Source: JAWKNZ01 sp041391425
Lineage (GTDB): Bacteria; Bdellovibrionota_B; Oligoflexia; Oligoflexales; JAWKNZ01
Length of the DNA stretch: 64,000 bases
Assembly (NCBI GenBank): GCA_041391425.1
Contig: JAWKNZ010000008.1
Coordinates: 1-64,000, forward strand
Direction: 5' to 3'
In this document: in pieces, positions 1 through 8,842 of the stretch
Layout of the letters: the number at the start of each line of letters is the position of its first letter
Numbering within the stretch: the stretch's first letter is position 1
The notes under the pieces: model-generated
What the model was told of the DNA's origin: nothing
Databases searched by the model: none
What the model saw: only the letters and a program-made list of their open reading frames with translations
Program-made: the position numbers and the translations under genes

Positions 1-1020
1 ATTGACTTTGCCATTATTCCTATTCCATCTGTGGATGCAACAACCCTAAAAATTAAGAATTATCGAGACACATCCGGGTTATATTATGTTGAAGCTGATC
101 AAGGAAATGGACATATTCTATTAAAGGCCAATCCTCGCCACTTTCATTATTCAAGTGCTATTGCGGATAGAATCGAACTCATTCCTAGTGGAATTGACCA
201 AAGAGCAAACTCCATACAGCTTTTTAAAGAAAACAAAGTCGATTTTATTACGACTATTGATAAGCTAAGTCCGGAAGAAGTCATTTCTTTTTCAGAACAA
301 GAGACTCACTCTCAATTGCATTCAAGTATGAATATCCGCACATTTGTCGCCGTATACACGCCAAAGGCAATCAAAAAGATTAGTATAAAGCGGCGATTGG
401 AAATTGGAAAAACCTTGAAGGAAATTTTTAGAAATCATTATAAAAATATTCCTGGTTATGAGCCAACAGACCAATTTTTTCCTCCTTATGGAGATGGAGG
501 CTTAAATAAAGAAGATCAAGCCAAGTTGAAGCAAGTTTATAACAGTATCCAAAAGGTTATGGATGGTGATGGAATTCATCTTTCCATTGTTCGATTTGGT
601 AATTCGAGCGATATTATCCCTCTTATAGAAAAAGCCTTACCAGGAATAAAAATCACTCAGGATTCAAATATCCCTGCTTTTACTCAATATAAAAATGAAT
701 CTGAAATTCCAGATATTTACCTGGGAGGTCCGGATACAGGGTTTATGGAGGATATTGGTCTGATTTCTTACTCAATGAATGCAGGGATCTTTGGTTATGA
801 AAAAACGAAGGCTCAAGAGTGGCTTAATGAATATATGAAAATATTGGATAAACAAACACGCCTTTCAAAGCTAAGAAAGTTACACGCGCAAGTTCTTTCA
901 CAAGGAATCTTAGTTCCTTTGGTGAGCGCCCCTTATGTCGCCTTAGCTCGAAAACCGTGGAAGATTGAACTATCACAATTGTATGCGAATAATCCGTTAT
1001 GGCTAGTGACAAAAAATTAG
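1..1020 (+). CDS. Solute-binding protein of peptide-type ABC transporter (family 5), C-terminal part
   Basis: The frame is open from base 1, so the 5' end lies outside the window; about 339 residues are visible. The text fits the C-terminal two thirds of SBP_bac_5 (oligopeptide/dipeptide-binding) proteins: an 'NPRHFHYSSAIADRIELI' stretch followed by a 'SIQLFKENKVDF' segment, then late motifs on peptide docking and a closing 'LYANNPLW' segment. Such proteins bind peptides in the periplasm for an ABC importer. Its last 22 bases overlap the YcaO gene, so the two are translationally linked. A peptide-binding protein beside YcaO could point to handling of a modified peptide, but that is inference. 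No permease or ATPase gene is visible. Confidence 0.7.
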   Translation: MDFAIIPIPSVDATTLKIKNYRDTSGLYYVEADQGNGHILLKANPRHFHYSSAIADRIELIPSGIDQRANSIQLFKENKVDFITTIDKLSPEEVISFSEQETHSQLHSSMNIRTFVAVYTPKAIKKISIKRRLEIGKTLKEIFRNHYKNIPGYEPTDQFFPPYGDGGLNKEDQAKLKQVYNSIQKVMDGDGIHLSIVRFGNSSDIIPLIEKALPGIKITQDSNIPAFTQYKNESEIPDIYLGGPDTGFMEDIGLISYSMNAGIFGYEKTKAQEWLNEYMKILDKQTRLSKLRKLHAQVLSQGILVPLVSAPYVALARKPWKIELSQLYANNPLWLVTKN

Positions 1021-1985
1021 GCCGTTGGCTCTACAACAACCGCGAAGCTCTTAACTTGCAGGTCCTTCAGGGCCGTTGGGTCGATGAGTGGCTTCCAGGA
1101 TACCAGGATTTAAGAGTCGAAATCACTCTTGACCACAAAATCTATAATGGAAGAGGTGTTGATCGTGATACTGATATGGCTTTGATTAAAGCTGGGGCTG
1201 AAGCCATAGAAAGATTTGCCTGTGATAAATACGGAATCCACTCCAGCGGTGTGGCTTCACATATTACTGAAAGACAAGCTAAAGAAAACGCCAGACTTGA
1301 ATTGTTAGAGCGTGATGGATTTTTGTGTCATTTTTATACTAAGACGCCTTTTGAAGAAGTCCCAGATGATGTTAAAGAAGCACTAAACTTTGATTTTATT
1401 CAAAATCGATTGTGTGGCTTAGGTGTTGAAATAGTTTTGAAGAAAGTAAACCAAACTTCACCTCTGATTGCTGTGTGTCTGGCTCGAAGAAAAGGGTCAA
1501 CCTCTAATTTTCAAGCTATTGTTGGACTTGGAGCAAATAAGGAAATTCTTATCGCTTGTGAAAAAGCACTTATTGAGTGTTTAAGTAATGTGGTCTGGCG
1601 GCTAGAGCAAAATGATTTTCCGTCTATAGGCATTGAAGATTTTCAAGCAATTGAAAACCATGGTCCCAAGGATCATCAAAAATTATATATGAGTGAAGAA
1701 TTTAAAGGCGATCTCCAATGGGCCTTTCAAAAAAAGATGGAAGCTCAAGATAATAGTAAATCTTTTGAAGAAAATAATCCGTTTGATTACCGAGAGTTAA
1801 ATCTTGATCATGAGTTAGTCAGAGAAGCCCCTTTATGGATTTATCAATGCTTGTCTAGCAAGGTTCAAAATCTCAACTATGGTCCTCCTAAAAAGGAGCA
1901 TATCAATTGGAACAGACTTAGAGAGTTTACAGGATTGGCATTTGAAGATTCTCAACTAAATGTTTTTCCACACCCGATAGGATGA
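999..1985 (+). CDS. YcaO-family protein
   Basis: This 328-residue protein carries the YcaO core: 'GAEAIERFACDKYGIHSSG' near residues 65-85 and 'ARLELLERDGF' near 97-107, the Glu-rich ATP/Mg-binding signature of the family. YcaO enzymes use ATP to activate backbone amides, making azolines, thioamides or amidines in peptides, or modify ribosomal protein S12. It is shorter than many cyclodehydratases, and no separate E1/ThiF partner, dehydrogenase or precursor peptide was found nearby. The C terminus ends in 'FPHPIG', reminiscent of the proline-rich tails of azoline-forming YcaOs. The ATG start overlaps the upstream transporter gene; the kinase gene starts 1 base after its stop. Family assignment is firm, substrate unknown. 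Confidence 0.85.
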   Translation: MASDKKLGRWLYNNREALNLQVLQGRWVDEWLPGYQDLRVEITLDHKIYNGRGVDRDTDMALIKAGAEAIERFACDKYGIHSSGVASHITERQAKENARLELLERDGFLCHFYTKTPFEEVPDDVKEALNFDFIQNRLCGLGVEIVLKKVNQTSPLIAVCLARRKGSTSNFQAIVGLGANKEILIACEKALIECLSNVVWRLEQNDFPSIGIEDFQAIENHGPKDHQKLYMSEEFKGDLQWAFQKKMEAQDNSKSFEENNPFDYRELNLDHELVREAPLWIYQCLSSKVQNLNYGPPKKEHINWNRLREFTGLAFEDSQLNVFPHPIG

Positions 1986-1986
1986 T

Positions 1987-3588
1987 ATGAGAAAGAAAAG
2001 TTTAGAAAAAAATCTTTTATTCAAATTACTATTTATCCAATTTGGGTTTATTAGTTTTATTCTTGGATTGTTTCTTTTTTCCACAGCAATAAATAAAAAA
2101 GAAATGGCAGAGCAAATTACCTATCAAGTGCAATCACAAATCAAAAGCGCACCAAGTAGAGAAATACCTGAGGCTTTGGCTGCTGCCCAGTCTAAGAACT
2201 TCAATGCTACAGGATATTTTGATGAATATGGAAATAGAGTCTTTACTTTGCCAGCCTCATTAAATCCATCCTATTTTTCTAATCGGAATTGGAAAGATAA
2301 AATTCTTGAAGGGTTGATCGAGGTTGATATTTATTTTGATGATCAGCAAGAAAATAAAGCGGGAACACTTAAATTCGTATACCCGCGGTTTTCTTTTATT
2401 CCCCAAGCGATAATATTTTGGTTATTGTCTATTTTAATATCAATATTTTTATTTAAGCATTATCGCAAAGTCTGGCTCGCTTCGATGGAAAAGGAGCGTA
2501 TAGAAGAACAAAATTCAATGATTTCAAGAATTGTTGATCAAGTTAGTCATGACTTGAAGTCTCCCATTCAGACTCTCTTTGCTGTTGTTGATGATACTGA
2601 CGATTTATGCACAGAGGACAAATCATCCATTTATTCTGCGATTGATAGAATTAAAGGGATCACTGCGGATCTCGCAGGCTTTTTACATTCAAATGCTAAA
2701 GTAGCTGAGTCTTACAAATTCGATGTGACTAAAAAAGAAGAGCCTTCTATTCTTCACTTTGCCTCAACTATCAAACAGCTCTGTGAAGAAAAAAAGATAG
2801 CTTATAAGGATAAGAATATAGTTTTTAATTTAAAGATCAGCTCAGAGGCACTATCACGAGCCTCACTTATTAATGAAAGTGATTTTTTGCGTGTATGCTC
2901 AAACTTAATACGCAATTCTTGTGAGTCGTTAGAATCTAAATTCCAAAATCAGCCAGGCGGAAAAATAACGATTGCAATGGATGTCATAGATGAGCAGTTA
3001 GTTATTCAAATTTTAGACAATGGCGTAGGAATCTCAGAGCAGCACTTTGATAAGTTAGAGGACAAAGGTTTTAGTTATGGGAAGCCTGAAGGAACAGGAC
3101 TTGGGCTGCATTATGTTTATCAAAAAGTGCAGTCATGGTGCGGGCAAATTAAAGTAAGCTCAGAACTCAATCAGTGGACTAAATTTGAGATGAGTTTACC
3201 TTTAGACCCTCATGCTAACTTTTTTGAAAATACAATTGACTTGAACGGAGTTGAAGAAATCCTCATCCTTGACGATGACCCCTCTGTTTTTCAAAGATGG
3301 AAAAGGCGTCTTAGCAATTTCCAAGGCTCAATCTCATTTTTTGATAAATTACCGCTGTTTCCTCAAAAACTGGTATCTCAGAACAATAGAAAATACTTGG
3401 CATTTATTGACCATGAAATTCGTGGCTCTAGCATGACAGGCTTAAATTTTATCATAGAAAAGAAATTTTTGAAAGATTCGATACTTGTCACAAACCAGTA
3501 TTGGAACCCTAATCTGCTATCTGAGGTTAAGAAGCTGGGCATCAAAATTATTCCCAAGCCGATTATTGAAGAAATTGAGATTTTATAA
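1987..3588 (+). CDS. Membrane hybrid histidine kinase with C-terminal receiver
   Basis: The 533-residue protein begins with a membrane segment (about residues 10-30), has a periplasmic loop, and a second membrane segment near 137-155. The phospho-accepting His lies in 'VSHDLKSPIQ' (His188). The ATPase part shows an N box ('NLIRNSCESL') and G boxes ('DNGVGIS', 'GTGLGLHY'). From about residue 420 comes a receiver domain with an acidic cluster ('LILDDDPS'), an Asp in 'FIDHE' and the conserved Lys in 'IPKP'. It directly follows the YcaO gene and probably senses a signal tied to that operon. The kinase and receiver calls are firm; the signal is unknown. Confidence 0.88.
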   Translation: MRKKSLEKNLLFKLLFIQFGFISFILGLFLFSTAINKKEMAEQITYQVQSQIKSAPSREIPEALAAAQSKNFNATGYFDEYGNRVFTLPASLNPSYFSNRNWKDKILEGLIEVDIYFDDQQENKAGTLKFVYPRFSFIPQAIIFWLLSILISIFLFKHYRKVWLASMEKERIEEQNSMISRIVDQVSHDLKSPIQTLFAVVDDTDDLCTEDKSSIYSAIDRIKGITADLAGFLHSNAKVAESYKFDVTKKEEPSILHFASTIKQLCEEKKIAYKDKNIVFNLKISSEALSRASLINESDFLRVCSNLIRNSCESLESKFQNQPGGKITIAMDVIDEQLVIQILDNGVGISEQHFDKLEDKGFSYGKPEGTGLGLHYVYQKVQSWCGQIKVSSELNQWTKFEMSLPLDPHANFFENTIDLNGVEEILILDDDPSVFQRWKRRLSNFQGSISFFDKLPLFPQKLVSQNNRKYLAFIDHEIRGSSMTGLNFIIEKKFLKDSILVTNQYWNPNLLSEVKKLGIKIIPKPIIEEIEIL

Positions 3589-3657
3589 CGATTTAGGCAT
3601 TCACAAGTTCTTATTTTAGAGGTAGAGACAGAATAAATTTGTATAGGAAATTTAGAA

Positions 3658-4116
3658 GTGAAGTTATTAATTTTTGGTTTATTAGGCATTCTAATTCTTG
3701 TGGTTTTTTTATTTTTAAACCAAAAGCCAATTCATATTTCTAAGGTTATCATCAATAAGCCCTTTAATTTTGTTTGGGAGCAATTTTCAAAACCAGAAAA
3801 TTACTCAATATTATACCCTAACTGGGTAAAAACTATTAAGAAAGTGAATGAAAGCCATTATCTTGTCCATGATCAATTCGGTGGCTCTTATAATATAGAG
3901 ATTGTTCTAAATAGGGAGTTTGGAGTTGTTGATCTTATCATCGGCCAGGAAGTTTCGAGATCTAGATTAATGCCATTAGATGAAAACACAACAGCAATGG
4001 TTCATCTTGCAAAAAAATGGGATGGCATTGGCCTTTTAGGTTGGTTTTTTCATAAAAGAACTACCGACAAAGATCTTGAAAATGCAAAAAAGCAAATAGA
4101 AATAAAGAAACAATAG
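3658..4116 (+). CDS. SRPBCC-fold membrane-anchored protein
   Basis: A 152-residue protein starting at GTG, with an N-terminal hydrophobic segment (residues 3-20) that looks like a membrane anchor. After it, 'ISKVIINKPFNFVWEQFSKP' has the pattern of a START/SRPBCC polyketide-cyclase-like domain, which forms a hydrophobic ligand pocket. The end 'GWFFHKRTTDKDLENAKKQI' also fits the terminal helix of that fold. The ligand cannot be read from the sequence. It lies 69 bp after the hybrid kinase and may share its transcript. Confidence 0.6.
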   Translation: MKLLIFGLLGILILVVFLFLNQKPIHISKVIINKPFNFVWEQFSKPENYSILYPNWVKTIKKVNESHYLVHDQFGGSYNIEIVLNREFGVVDLIIGQEVSRSRLMPLDENTTAMVHLAKKWDGIGLLGWFFHKRTTDKDLENAKKQIEIKKQ

Positions 4117-4167
4117 ATATCTTTTTAAGAAAGAAAATAAACAATATAAATTACTAGGAGAGTTAAT

Positions 4168-4263
4168 TTGCCAGAATTACGAAACAATCCAACTTTAATG
4201 GATATTAAAAGCTATGTAGACCAATTTGAGTCAACACATCTATTTTATATAGGTCAAAAGTAA
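4168..4263 (+). pseudogene. Short fragment resembling the N terminus of a MazG-like pyrophosphohydrolase
   Basis: A 31-codon frame starts at TTG, 7 bases after AGGAG (4156-4160). Its peptide opens 'PELRNNPTLMDIKSYVDQFE', which resembles the first residues of short MazG-like nucleotide pyrophosphohydrolases, then stops at TAA (4261-4263). Nothing of the catalytic EExxE helix follows. I read it as a remnant whose body was lost where the next gene now begins, 3 bases downstream. A free small peptide is the alternative. Confidence 0.4.
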
Positions 4264-4266
4264 GTA

Positions 4267-5196
4267 ATGAAATACTGTAGTGCAATTTTTCTGATTTTAT
4301 TATCATGCTCACATATGCCTTTAGAAAAAAGATCTGACTTTGACTTTTCAATAGCAACAGATTTTATAAAAAATGTCTGTGAACAAAATAAAGGAAAATT
4401 TTCTATACAATGGCTAAATCATGAAAAGCGATTCTGGAATTTTTATAATGCAATTTATTATAGTTCTGAGATTACTCTCAAGGAGAGAGAGTCACTTGCC
4501 CAAAATCATGAAGAGAATGGAAAGAATAAAATTTGTAAAAATGCAAGAGCATTTTTGATCGCTGGGCCGGCTGTTGTCCAAGCACTTGTTCCTAAAATAA
4601 GAGAACTGCTAGGTAAATCTCCATCATCAAAAGTTTACTTTGCCTCTGCGCTACAATGGACAGATGGACGTGGTGATAAATTTAATGGGAAGGATATTTA
4701 CGCGTTAAATATTTGGCATGAGACATTTTCGAGAACGACTGGGTTAACAGTAACTATTGCACATGAATTAATTCATAATGCTCATTTAGAACTTTACCCA
4801 CAACAAAGACAGAAATTAAATCCTCTTATGCTTCCTCTATATAGAGAAGGTTTAGCTGTTTTTGCCGTTACTAAACTCTTCCCTGAAATATCACTTGGCG
4901 CTACAGGGATTAAAGTTAACAAAAGAAAAAATGCTGTTAAATTAGAACGTGATGTCGCAAAAGAATTTGTAAATGATTATAAACAGAGTAATTTTTCAGA
5001 AAAAACAATTAATAAATTCTTTCAAGGCAAAAAAAACGAAGGTACTATTCCATCTAAAATGGGTTATTACCTGGGGTTGCGTATTTTTCAAGAGCTTGAA
5101 AAAGAGTATGACACTAATTTTGCCATTCATATTTCACCTGAAAATTTTGAAGCTAAAGCCATAAATATCCTTACAAAATTAGGTAAAGGTCAATAA
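4267..5196 (+). CDS. Lipoprotein with HExxH zinc-protease motif
   Basis: A 309-residue protein with a short signal peptide ending in a lipobox ('FLILLSC', Cys14), so probably lipid-anchored in the envelope. The zinc-protease motif HELIH spans residues 166-170 within 'VTIAHELIHNAH', and a downstream 'LYREGLAVFAV' supplies a Glu as a possible third ligand. This layout fits a gluzincin-like or DUF-type envelope peptidase, but I cannot assign a named family. It starts 3 bases after the MazG-like scrap, without a strong ribosome site of its own. Confidence 0.6.
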   Translation: MKYCSAIFLILLSCSHMPLEKRSDFDFSIATDFIKNVCEQNKGKFSIQWLNHEKRFWNFYNAIYYSSEITLKERESLAQNHEENGKNKICKNARAFLIAGPAVVQALVPKIRELLGKSPSSKVYFASALQWTDGRGDKFNGKDIYALNIWHETFSRTTGLTVTIAHELIHNAHLELYPQQRQKLNPLMLPLYREGLAVFAVTKLFPEISLGATGIKVNKRKNAVKLERDVAKEFVNDYKQSNFSEKTINKFFQGKKNEGTIPSKMGYYLGLRIFQELEKEYDTNFAIHISPENFEAKAINILTKLGKGQ

Positions 5197-5232
5197 ATTG
5201 GAAAGTATAAAGTCAATGGGACACACACATCT

Positions 5233-5784
5233 ATGAACGAAATAATAGAAGTTAACGAAACACTGATTAAGATGGTTAACGGGAAACCTAAATATTCAAT
5301 CTTTGAAAATGAGCGGAAGTGGTTAGTTGATGAAGAATTTATAAAAAATTTTAAAGGTGGATGGAATTATCTCATAACGGATAAATATATTAAGGACAGT
5401 AGACTCAGAGTTCGTTCTGCCCTAGATTCTGAAACTGATAAATTTATTTATAAATTTTGTAAAAAATATGGCTCGGAAAGTCCTTATTCAGAGCCCATAA
5501 GCTCGATTTACTTGAGTACACTAGAGTACCAATTATTATCACAACTTCCAGGGAATATAATTATAAAAAGAAGATACATTGTGAGAGAAAATGATTTTAA
5601 TTACAACTTAGATATTTTTGAAGGCCATCTACAAGGTTTAGTTCTTGCAGAAATTGAAGCGGACTCTTCTGATATTTTAACGTCGATACCAAGTCCCTCT
5701 TTTGCAACTAAAGAGGTGACTGAGGATGTTAAATACTCTGGGGGATATTTAGCTTTTAACGGATTAAAAAACGGAATTAATTAA
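5233..5784 (+). CDS. CYTH-domain protein
   Basis: A 183-residue protein with the CYTH fold used by class IV adenylate cyclases, inorganic triphosphatases and thiamine triphosphatase. The acidic/basic tunnel motif appears as 'ENERKWLV' near the N terminus. Later 'IIKRRYIV', 'LDIFEGHLQGLVLAEIEAD' and 'EVTEDVKYSGGYLA' match the order of conserved CYTH strands. It should hydrolyse triphosphate substrates with Mg or Mn in the cytoplasm; the substrate cannot be told from sequence. It sits 36 bp after the lipoprotein peptidase and 13 bp before the cupin-GNAT gene. Confidence 0.8.
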   Translation: MNEIIEVNETLIKMVNGKPKYSIFENERKWLVDEEFIKNFKGGWNYLITDKYIKDSRLRVRSALDSETDKFIYKFCKKYGSESPYSEPISSIYLSTLEYQLLSQLPGNIIIKRRYIVRENDFNYNLDIFEGHLQGLVLAEIEADSSDILTSIPSPSFATKEVTEDVKYSGGYLAFNGLKNGIN

Positions 5785-5797
5785 GGTCAGTATTTTT

Positions 5798-7339
5798 ATG
5801 AAAAATATAAATCGATGGAACTTAGATTATAACAAATATATTGGCCATTACAGTCAATATCAAAAACCAGCAAACTCAAATAAAGTCTCAACAAATTTTA
5901 TCAGATTCATTGAATCAGATATAGGGCGCGCCCTTGAGTATCAAAGAATTGCCATTCATCATATAGTGCTTCCTCCCAACTGTAGAACCTCACTTCCTCA
6001 CGCGGAAAGCTTAGAAGAAGAATTTATTTTTGTTCTTCAGGGGCAGCCACACCTTTGGTTAAACGGTTACTTATATGAGCTTAAAAAAGATATGGCTGTC
6101 GGGTTTCCTGCGGGAACAGGAGATGCTCATACCTTTATAAATAATACCAAAGAGGATATAGAGTTACTTGTTTGCGGGGATAAAACAAAAAAAGAAAATA
6201 GATGTATTTTTCCCATCAATATTGAGCAAAAAGAAACTTGTTCAATTTGGTGGGAAGAGGCTCCTAAGTTAGACTTAGGGCCTCACAATGGCCAGCCAGG
6301 ACCTTATTTAAAACAGGATTTGGGAACTATATATCATACTAATATTGTTTTTTGTCCAGATTTAAGAGAAAAAAATACTTATTGTTATCCTGGAGATTCA
6401 GAGACATTTGGAGATGGAGTTCGATTAACCAATAGATTAGGATTAAAATCCTTAGGTATTTGGTATGAGTCCCTTGCTCCTGGGTGTAGAAGTTCATTCC
6501 CTCATGCTCACACGCACGAGGAAGAATTTGTATTTGTTCTCAAAGGTAACCTAACTGTTTGGCTCAATGGATATGCAAAAGAAATTACAAAGGGAGAATT
6601 TGTGGGGTTTCCTTCTAATACGGGTTTATCTCATACGCTAATAAATAATTCCAATGAGCCTGTTGTATATATTTGCGTTGGAGAAACTGCGGAGTTTCTC
6701 GACGAAAAAATAAATTATCCTTTAAACCCATTAAGAAATAAAGAATGTGAAAGAAATGGATGGCTTTGGGTAGATGCCCCACTACATGAAATAGGCCCAT
6801 GTTCAGAGAAACCATTCCAACCTTTAAAAAATCATCTTTCTTTGGAACTTGCAGCAAAAGAAGATTTTAAAAAAATTCTAGAAATCTATCTGGAAAGCCC
6901 TCAGTATTTTAAGAATGTTAATGGATCTCTTCCAACAGAGAAAACAGTTGAACAAGATCTTGTAGATAGTCCTAGAAATATAACCAAAGATTATTTTAAA
7001 GAGTTTTTATTAATTAAAGAAGATAATCAATATATTGGCGTTGTTGACCTTCATGCACATCATTCAAATCAAGGCAAGTGTTACCTTGGTCTGTTGCTTA
7101 TTAAAGAAAACCTATTTGGAAAAGGAGTGGGAAAACGTTGCTATCTTTTAATTGAAGATTATATCAATAGAGCATTGAAGTGTAAGAAAATTAAGATTGG
7201 AATTTCAGATGAGAATAACGTAACGGGTTTTTGGAGGAAGATGGGATTTTCTTCTAATGGAAAAATCTATGAGTGGAATGGAGAAAATAAAACCTCGAAA
7301 GTACAAGAGTTTGAGAAAATCTTAATGAGGGATGTATGA
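5798..7339 (+). CDS. Tandem cupin protein fused to a GNAT acetyltransferase domain
   Basis: The 513-residue protein holds two similar cupin domains. The first has 'LPPNCRTSLPHAESLEEEF' and 'GDAHTFINN' around residues 50-115; the second has 'LAPGCRSSFPHAHTHEEEF' and 'GLSHTLINN' around 220-285. The His/Glu metal-ligand pattern is more complete in the second copy. From about residue 345 to the end comes a GNAT-like domain with 'YIGVVDLHAHH', 'LFGKGVGKRCY' and 'ENNVTGFWRKMGF', the acetyl-CoA-binding region. Cupins bind small metabolites or sugars, so an acetyl transfer to a ligand-derived metabolite is possible. The stop overlaps the next ATG, so it is coupled to the GFA gene. Confidence 0.75.
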   Translation: MKNINRWNLDYNKYIGHYSQYQKPANSNKVSTNFIRFIESDIGRALEYQRIAIHHIVLPPNCRTSLPHAESLEEEFIFVLQGQPHLWLNGYLYELKKDMAVGFPAGTGDAHTFINNTKEDIELLVCGDKTKKENRCIFPINIEQKETCSIWWEEAPKLDLGPHNGQPGPYLKQDLGTIYHTNIVFCPDLREKNTYCYPGDSETFGDGVRLTNRLGLKSLGIWYESLAPGCRSSFPHAHTHEEEFVFVLKGNLTVWLNGYAKEITKGEFVGFPSNTGLSHTLINNSNEPVVYICVGETAEFLDEKINYPLNPLRNKECERNGWLWVDAPLHEIGPCSEKPFQPLKNHLSLELAAKEDFKKILEIYLESPQYFKNVNGSLPTEKTVEQDLVDSPRNITKDYFKEFLLIKEDNQYIGVVDLHAHHSNQGKCYLGLLLIKENLFGKGVGKRCYLLIEDYINRALKCKKIKIGISDENNVTGFWRKMGFSSNGKIYEWNGENKTSKVQEFEKILMRDV

Positions 7340-7722
7340 AAGACGCGAAAAAGTACAAATCTTCATGTCACTGTGGATCTGTCGAGCTTGAGTTGAATCT
7401 CCCAAATGGCTTTGAGGACATAAGGAGGTGCAGCTGCTCTATGTGCCGAAGGCGAGGAGCCATCGTTGCATCCGTGTTGTTAGAAAATTTGAAAGTAGTT
7501 AAAGGGAAAGACTGTTTGACTCTTTACCAGTTCAATACGATGACTGCGAAGCATTTCTTTTGCTCAAAATGTGGTGTTTATACTCATCATCAAAGGCGAT
7601 CAAACCCTCACCAATATGCCTTCAATATGGGGTGCATAGAAGGCATTAATCCTTTTGAGCTTGGAGAAATTCCACTTAAAGATGGTGTAAATCACCCATC
7701 TGATACTAAAAATGATGAATAG
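7336..7722 (+). CDS. GFA-family zinc protein
   Basis: A 128-residue protein with the Zn-binding cysteines of the GFA/CENP-V fold: 'SCHCGSVELEL' near the N terminus, 'CSCSMCRRRGA' around residues 32-42 and 'FFCSKCGVYTHH' around 75-86. Founding members were described as glutathione-dependent formaldehyde-activating enzymes, but most are uncharacterised. The ATG overlaps the preceding stop by 4 bases, with a GAGG just upstream. It is one of three GFA genes in this window. Confidence 0.85.
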   Translation: MKDAKKYKSSCHCGSVELELNLPNGFEDIRRCSCSMCRRRGAIVASVLLENLKVVKGKDCLTLYQFNTMTAKHFFCSKCGVYTHHQRRSNPHQYAFNMGCIEGINPFELGEIPLKDGVNHPSDTKNDE

Positions 7723-7732
7723 GAAAAAACGT

Positions 7733-8623
7733 ATGGATACCAACGATATTCTTAATTCATTTAAAAAGTTAGCGATCAATACCCAAGAGTATACGGTGAC
7801 TATGCATCATTGCCAAGATACTAAATTTGTTATTCTCTCAAGAGAAAACGTGGGTTTTGGTAAAGAAAAAATAATTAAAGCTATTGAAAAATCTTGGCCA
7901 ATTTATGTCTCACTTTTTGGTAATAAAGTTTCTTCAGCAGGAATTTGTGATTTTAAAGCACCAATAGGAGGAGGTCCTTTGGGTGAGCCATTTCTTATTG
8001 GATTATACTCAACAAATGATATTTCTACTGAAGTTCAAAGATTTATAAAATCTGTCACGGGTTGGGAAGAACATTCGTCAACTTTTGAGTATTTAAATAC
8101 TTATTATGCTGAGTATGGTAACCCAATAGAGGCCTATATTGATGATGTGGTATTCCACGAACTAGGCCACTTGTTTTTTGGTTTTGGAGTCACTCACACT
8201 GACTTTGAAAATATTTCTGAAAGCTGGTTTCCTCTTGGGCTTGGTATAACGTATGATCGAATTATTTGGCAAAAGTATTACACGGGTTATGGACCAATCA
8301 TTTCGTCAATGGTAAATTTATGGAGAGAAATTTATTCTAAAAATAAAAATATAGATCAGAAATTGATAAACCCAAATATCTCTAATGATAAAGAGTTTGG
8401 ACTCGACCGCCTACAAGTATATTCTCATGGAAAATCATTTTGTTTTTTAAATAAATTAAGAGAAGTCATTGGGTATGAAATTTTTGATAAAATTGTAAAT
8501 TGTTTAATACAAGAAAACTCATCGTTGCACCTAACTTATCAAAAATTTAGAACTTCAATTGATTCTGATCAAACTCTTAAAAAGCTTTTAGATAAAACAG
8601 AGCAAGAATATGAAATTAAATAA
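7733..8623 (+). CDS. Predicted HELGH metalloprotease-like protein
   Basis: About 296 residues from the ATG at 7733, chosen because AGGAA sits 7 bases upstream; an ATG at 7712 would overlap the GFA stop but has no ribosome site. The centre holds 'DDVVFHELGHLFFGFG', a zinc HExxH motif, with a later 'GLDRLQVYSHGKSF' segment. No signal peptide is seen, so it may act in the cytoplasm. I do not recognise the family beyond the zincin motif. It closes the tight run that began with the cupin-GNAT gene. Confidence 0.6.
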   Translation: MDTNDILNSFKKLAINTQEYTVTMHHCQDTKFVILSRENVGFGKEKIIKAIEKSWPIYVSLFGNKVSSAGICDFKAPIGGGPLGEPFLIGLYSTNDISTEVQRFIKSVTGWEEHSSTFEYLNTYYAEYGNPIEAYIDDVVFHELGHLFFGFGVTHTDFENISESWFPLGLGITYDRIIWQKYYTGYGPIISSMVNLWREIYSKNKNIDQKLINPNISNDKEFGLDRLQVYSHGKSFCFLNKLREVIGYEIFDKIVNCLIQENSSLHLTYQKFRTSIDSDQTLKKLLDKTEQEYEIK

Positions 8624-8626
8624 ACT

Positions 8627-8719
8627 ATGAAACTAAAAGATATCGAACAAAAATATTGGCAATCCTATTTAGACCATCTTGCAACAAAGGATAGACCACA
8701 AAACCCATTTTTATCCTGA
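8627..8719 (+). pseudogene. Fragment, possibly the start of an ASCH-domain protein
   Basis: A 30-codon frame begins 3 bases after the previous stop. Its peptide, with 'IEQKYWQSYLDHLATKDRP', resembles the opening helix of ASCH-domain proteins, which bind RNA. It runs into TGA at 8717, where the text of a different gene (a methyltransferase tail) begins in another frame. It looks like a 3' deletion scar. Confidence 0.35.
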
Positions 8720-8834
8720 TGAGTTTAAAAAACTTATTGAAAGTGCAGGATTCAAAATTCTTAATACTTGGGGTGGCTATAATGATGAAATTTATGGCGA
8801 AGGACCTGAGCTTGTTGTTTCATTCCAAGCATAA
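8706..8834 (+). pseudogene. C-terminal fragment of a SAM-dependent methyltransferase
   Basis: This frame has no start codon. It reads 'HFYPDEFKKLIESAGFKIL' and then a tail ending 'GPELVVSFQA' before TAA (8832-8834), matching the last strand-helix-strand part of class I methyltransferases. The N-terminal SAM-binding part is missing. It faces the intact methyltransferase gene on the other strand, but the tails differ, so it is not a duplicate of that gene's end. Confidence 0.5.
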
Positions 8835-8842
8835 ACTTTATT

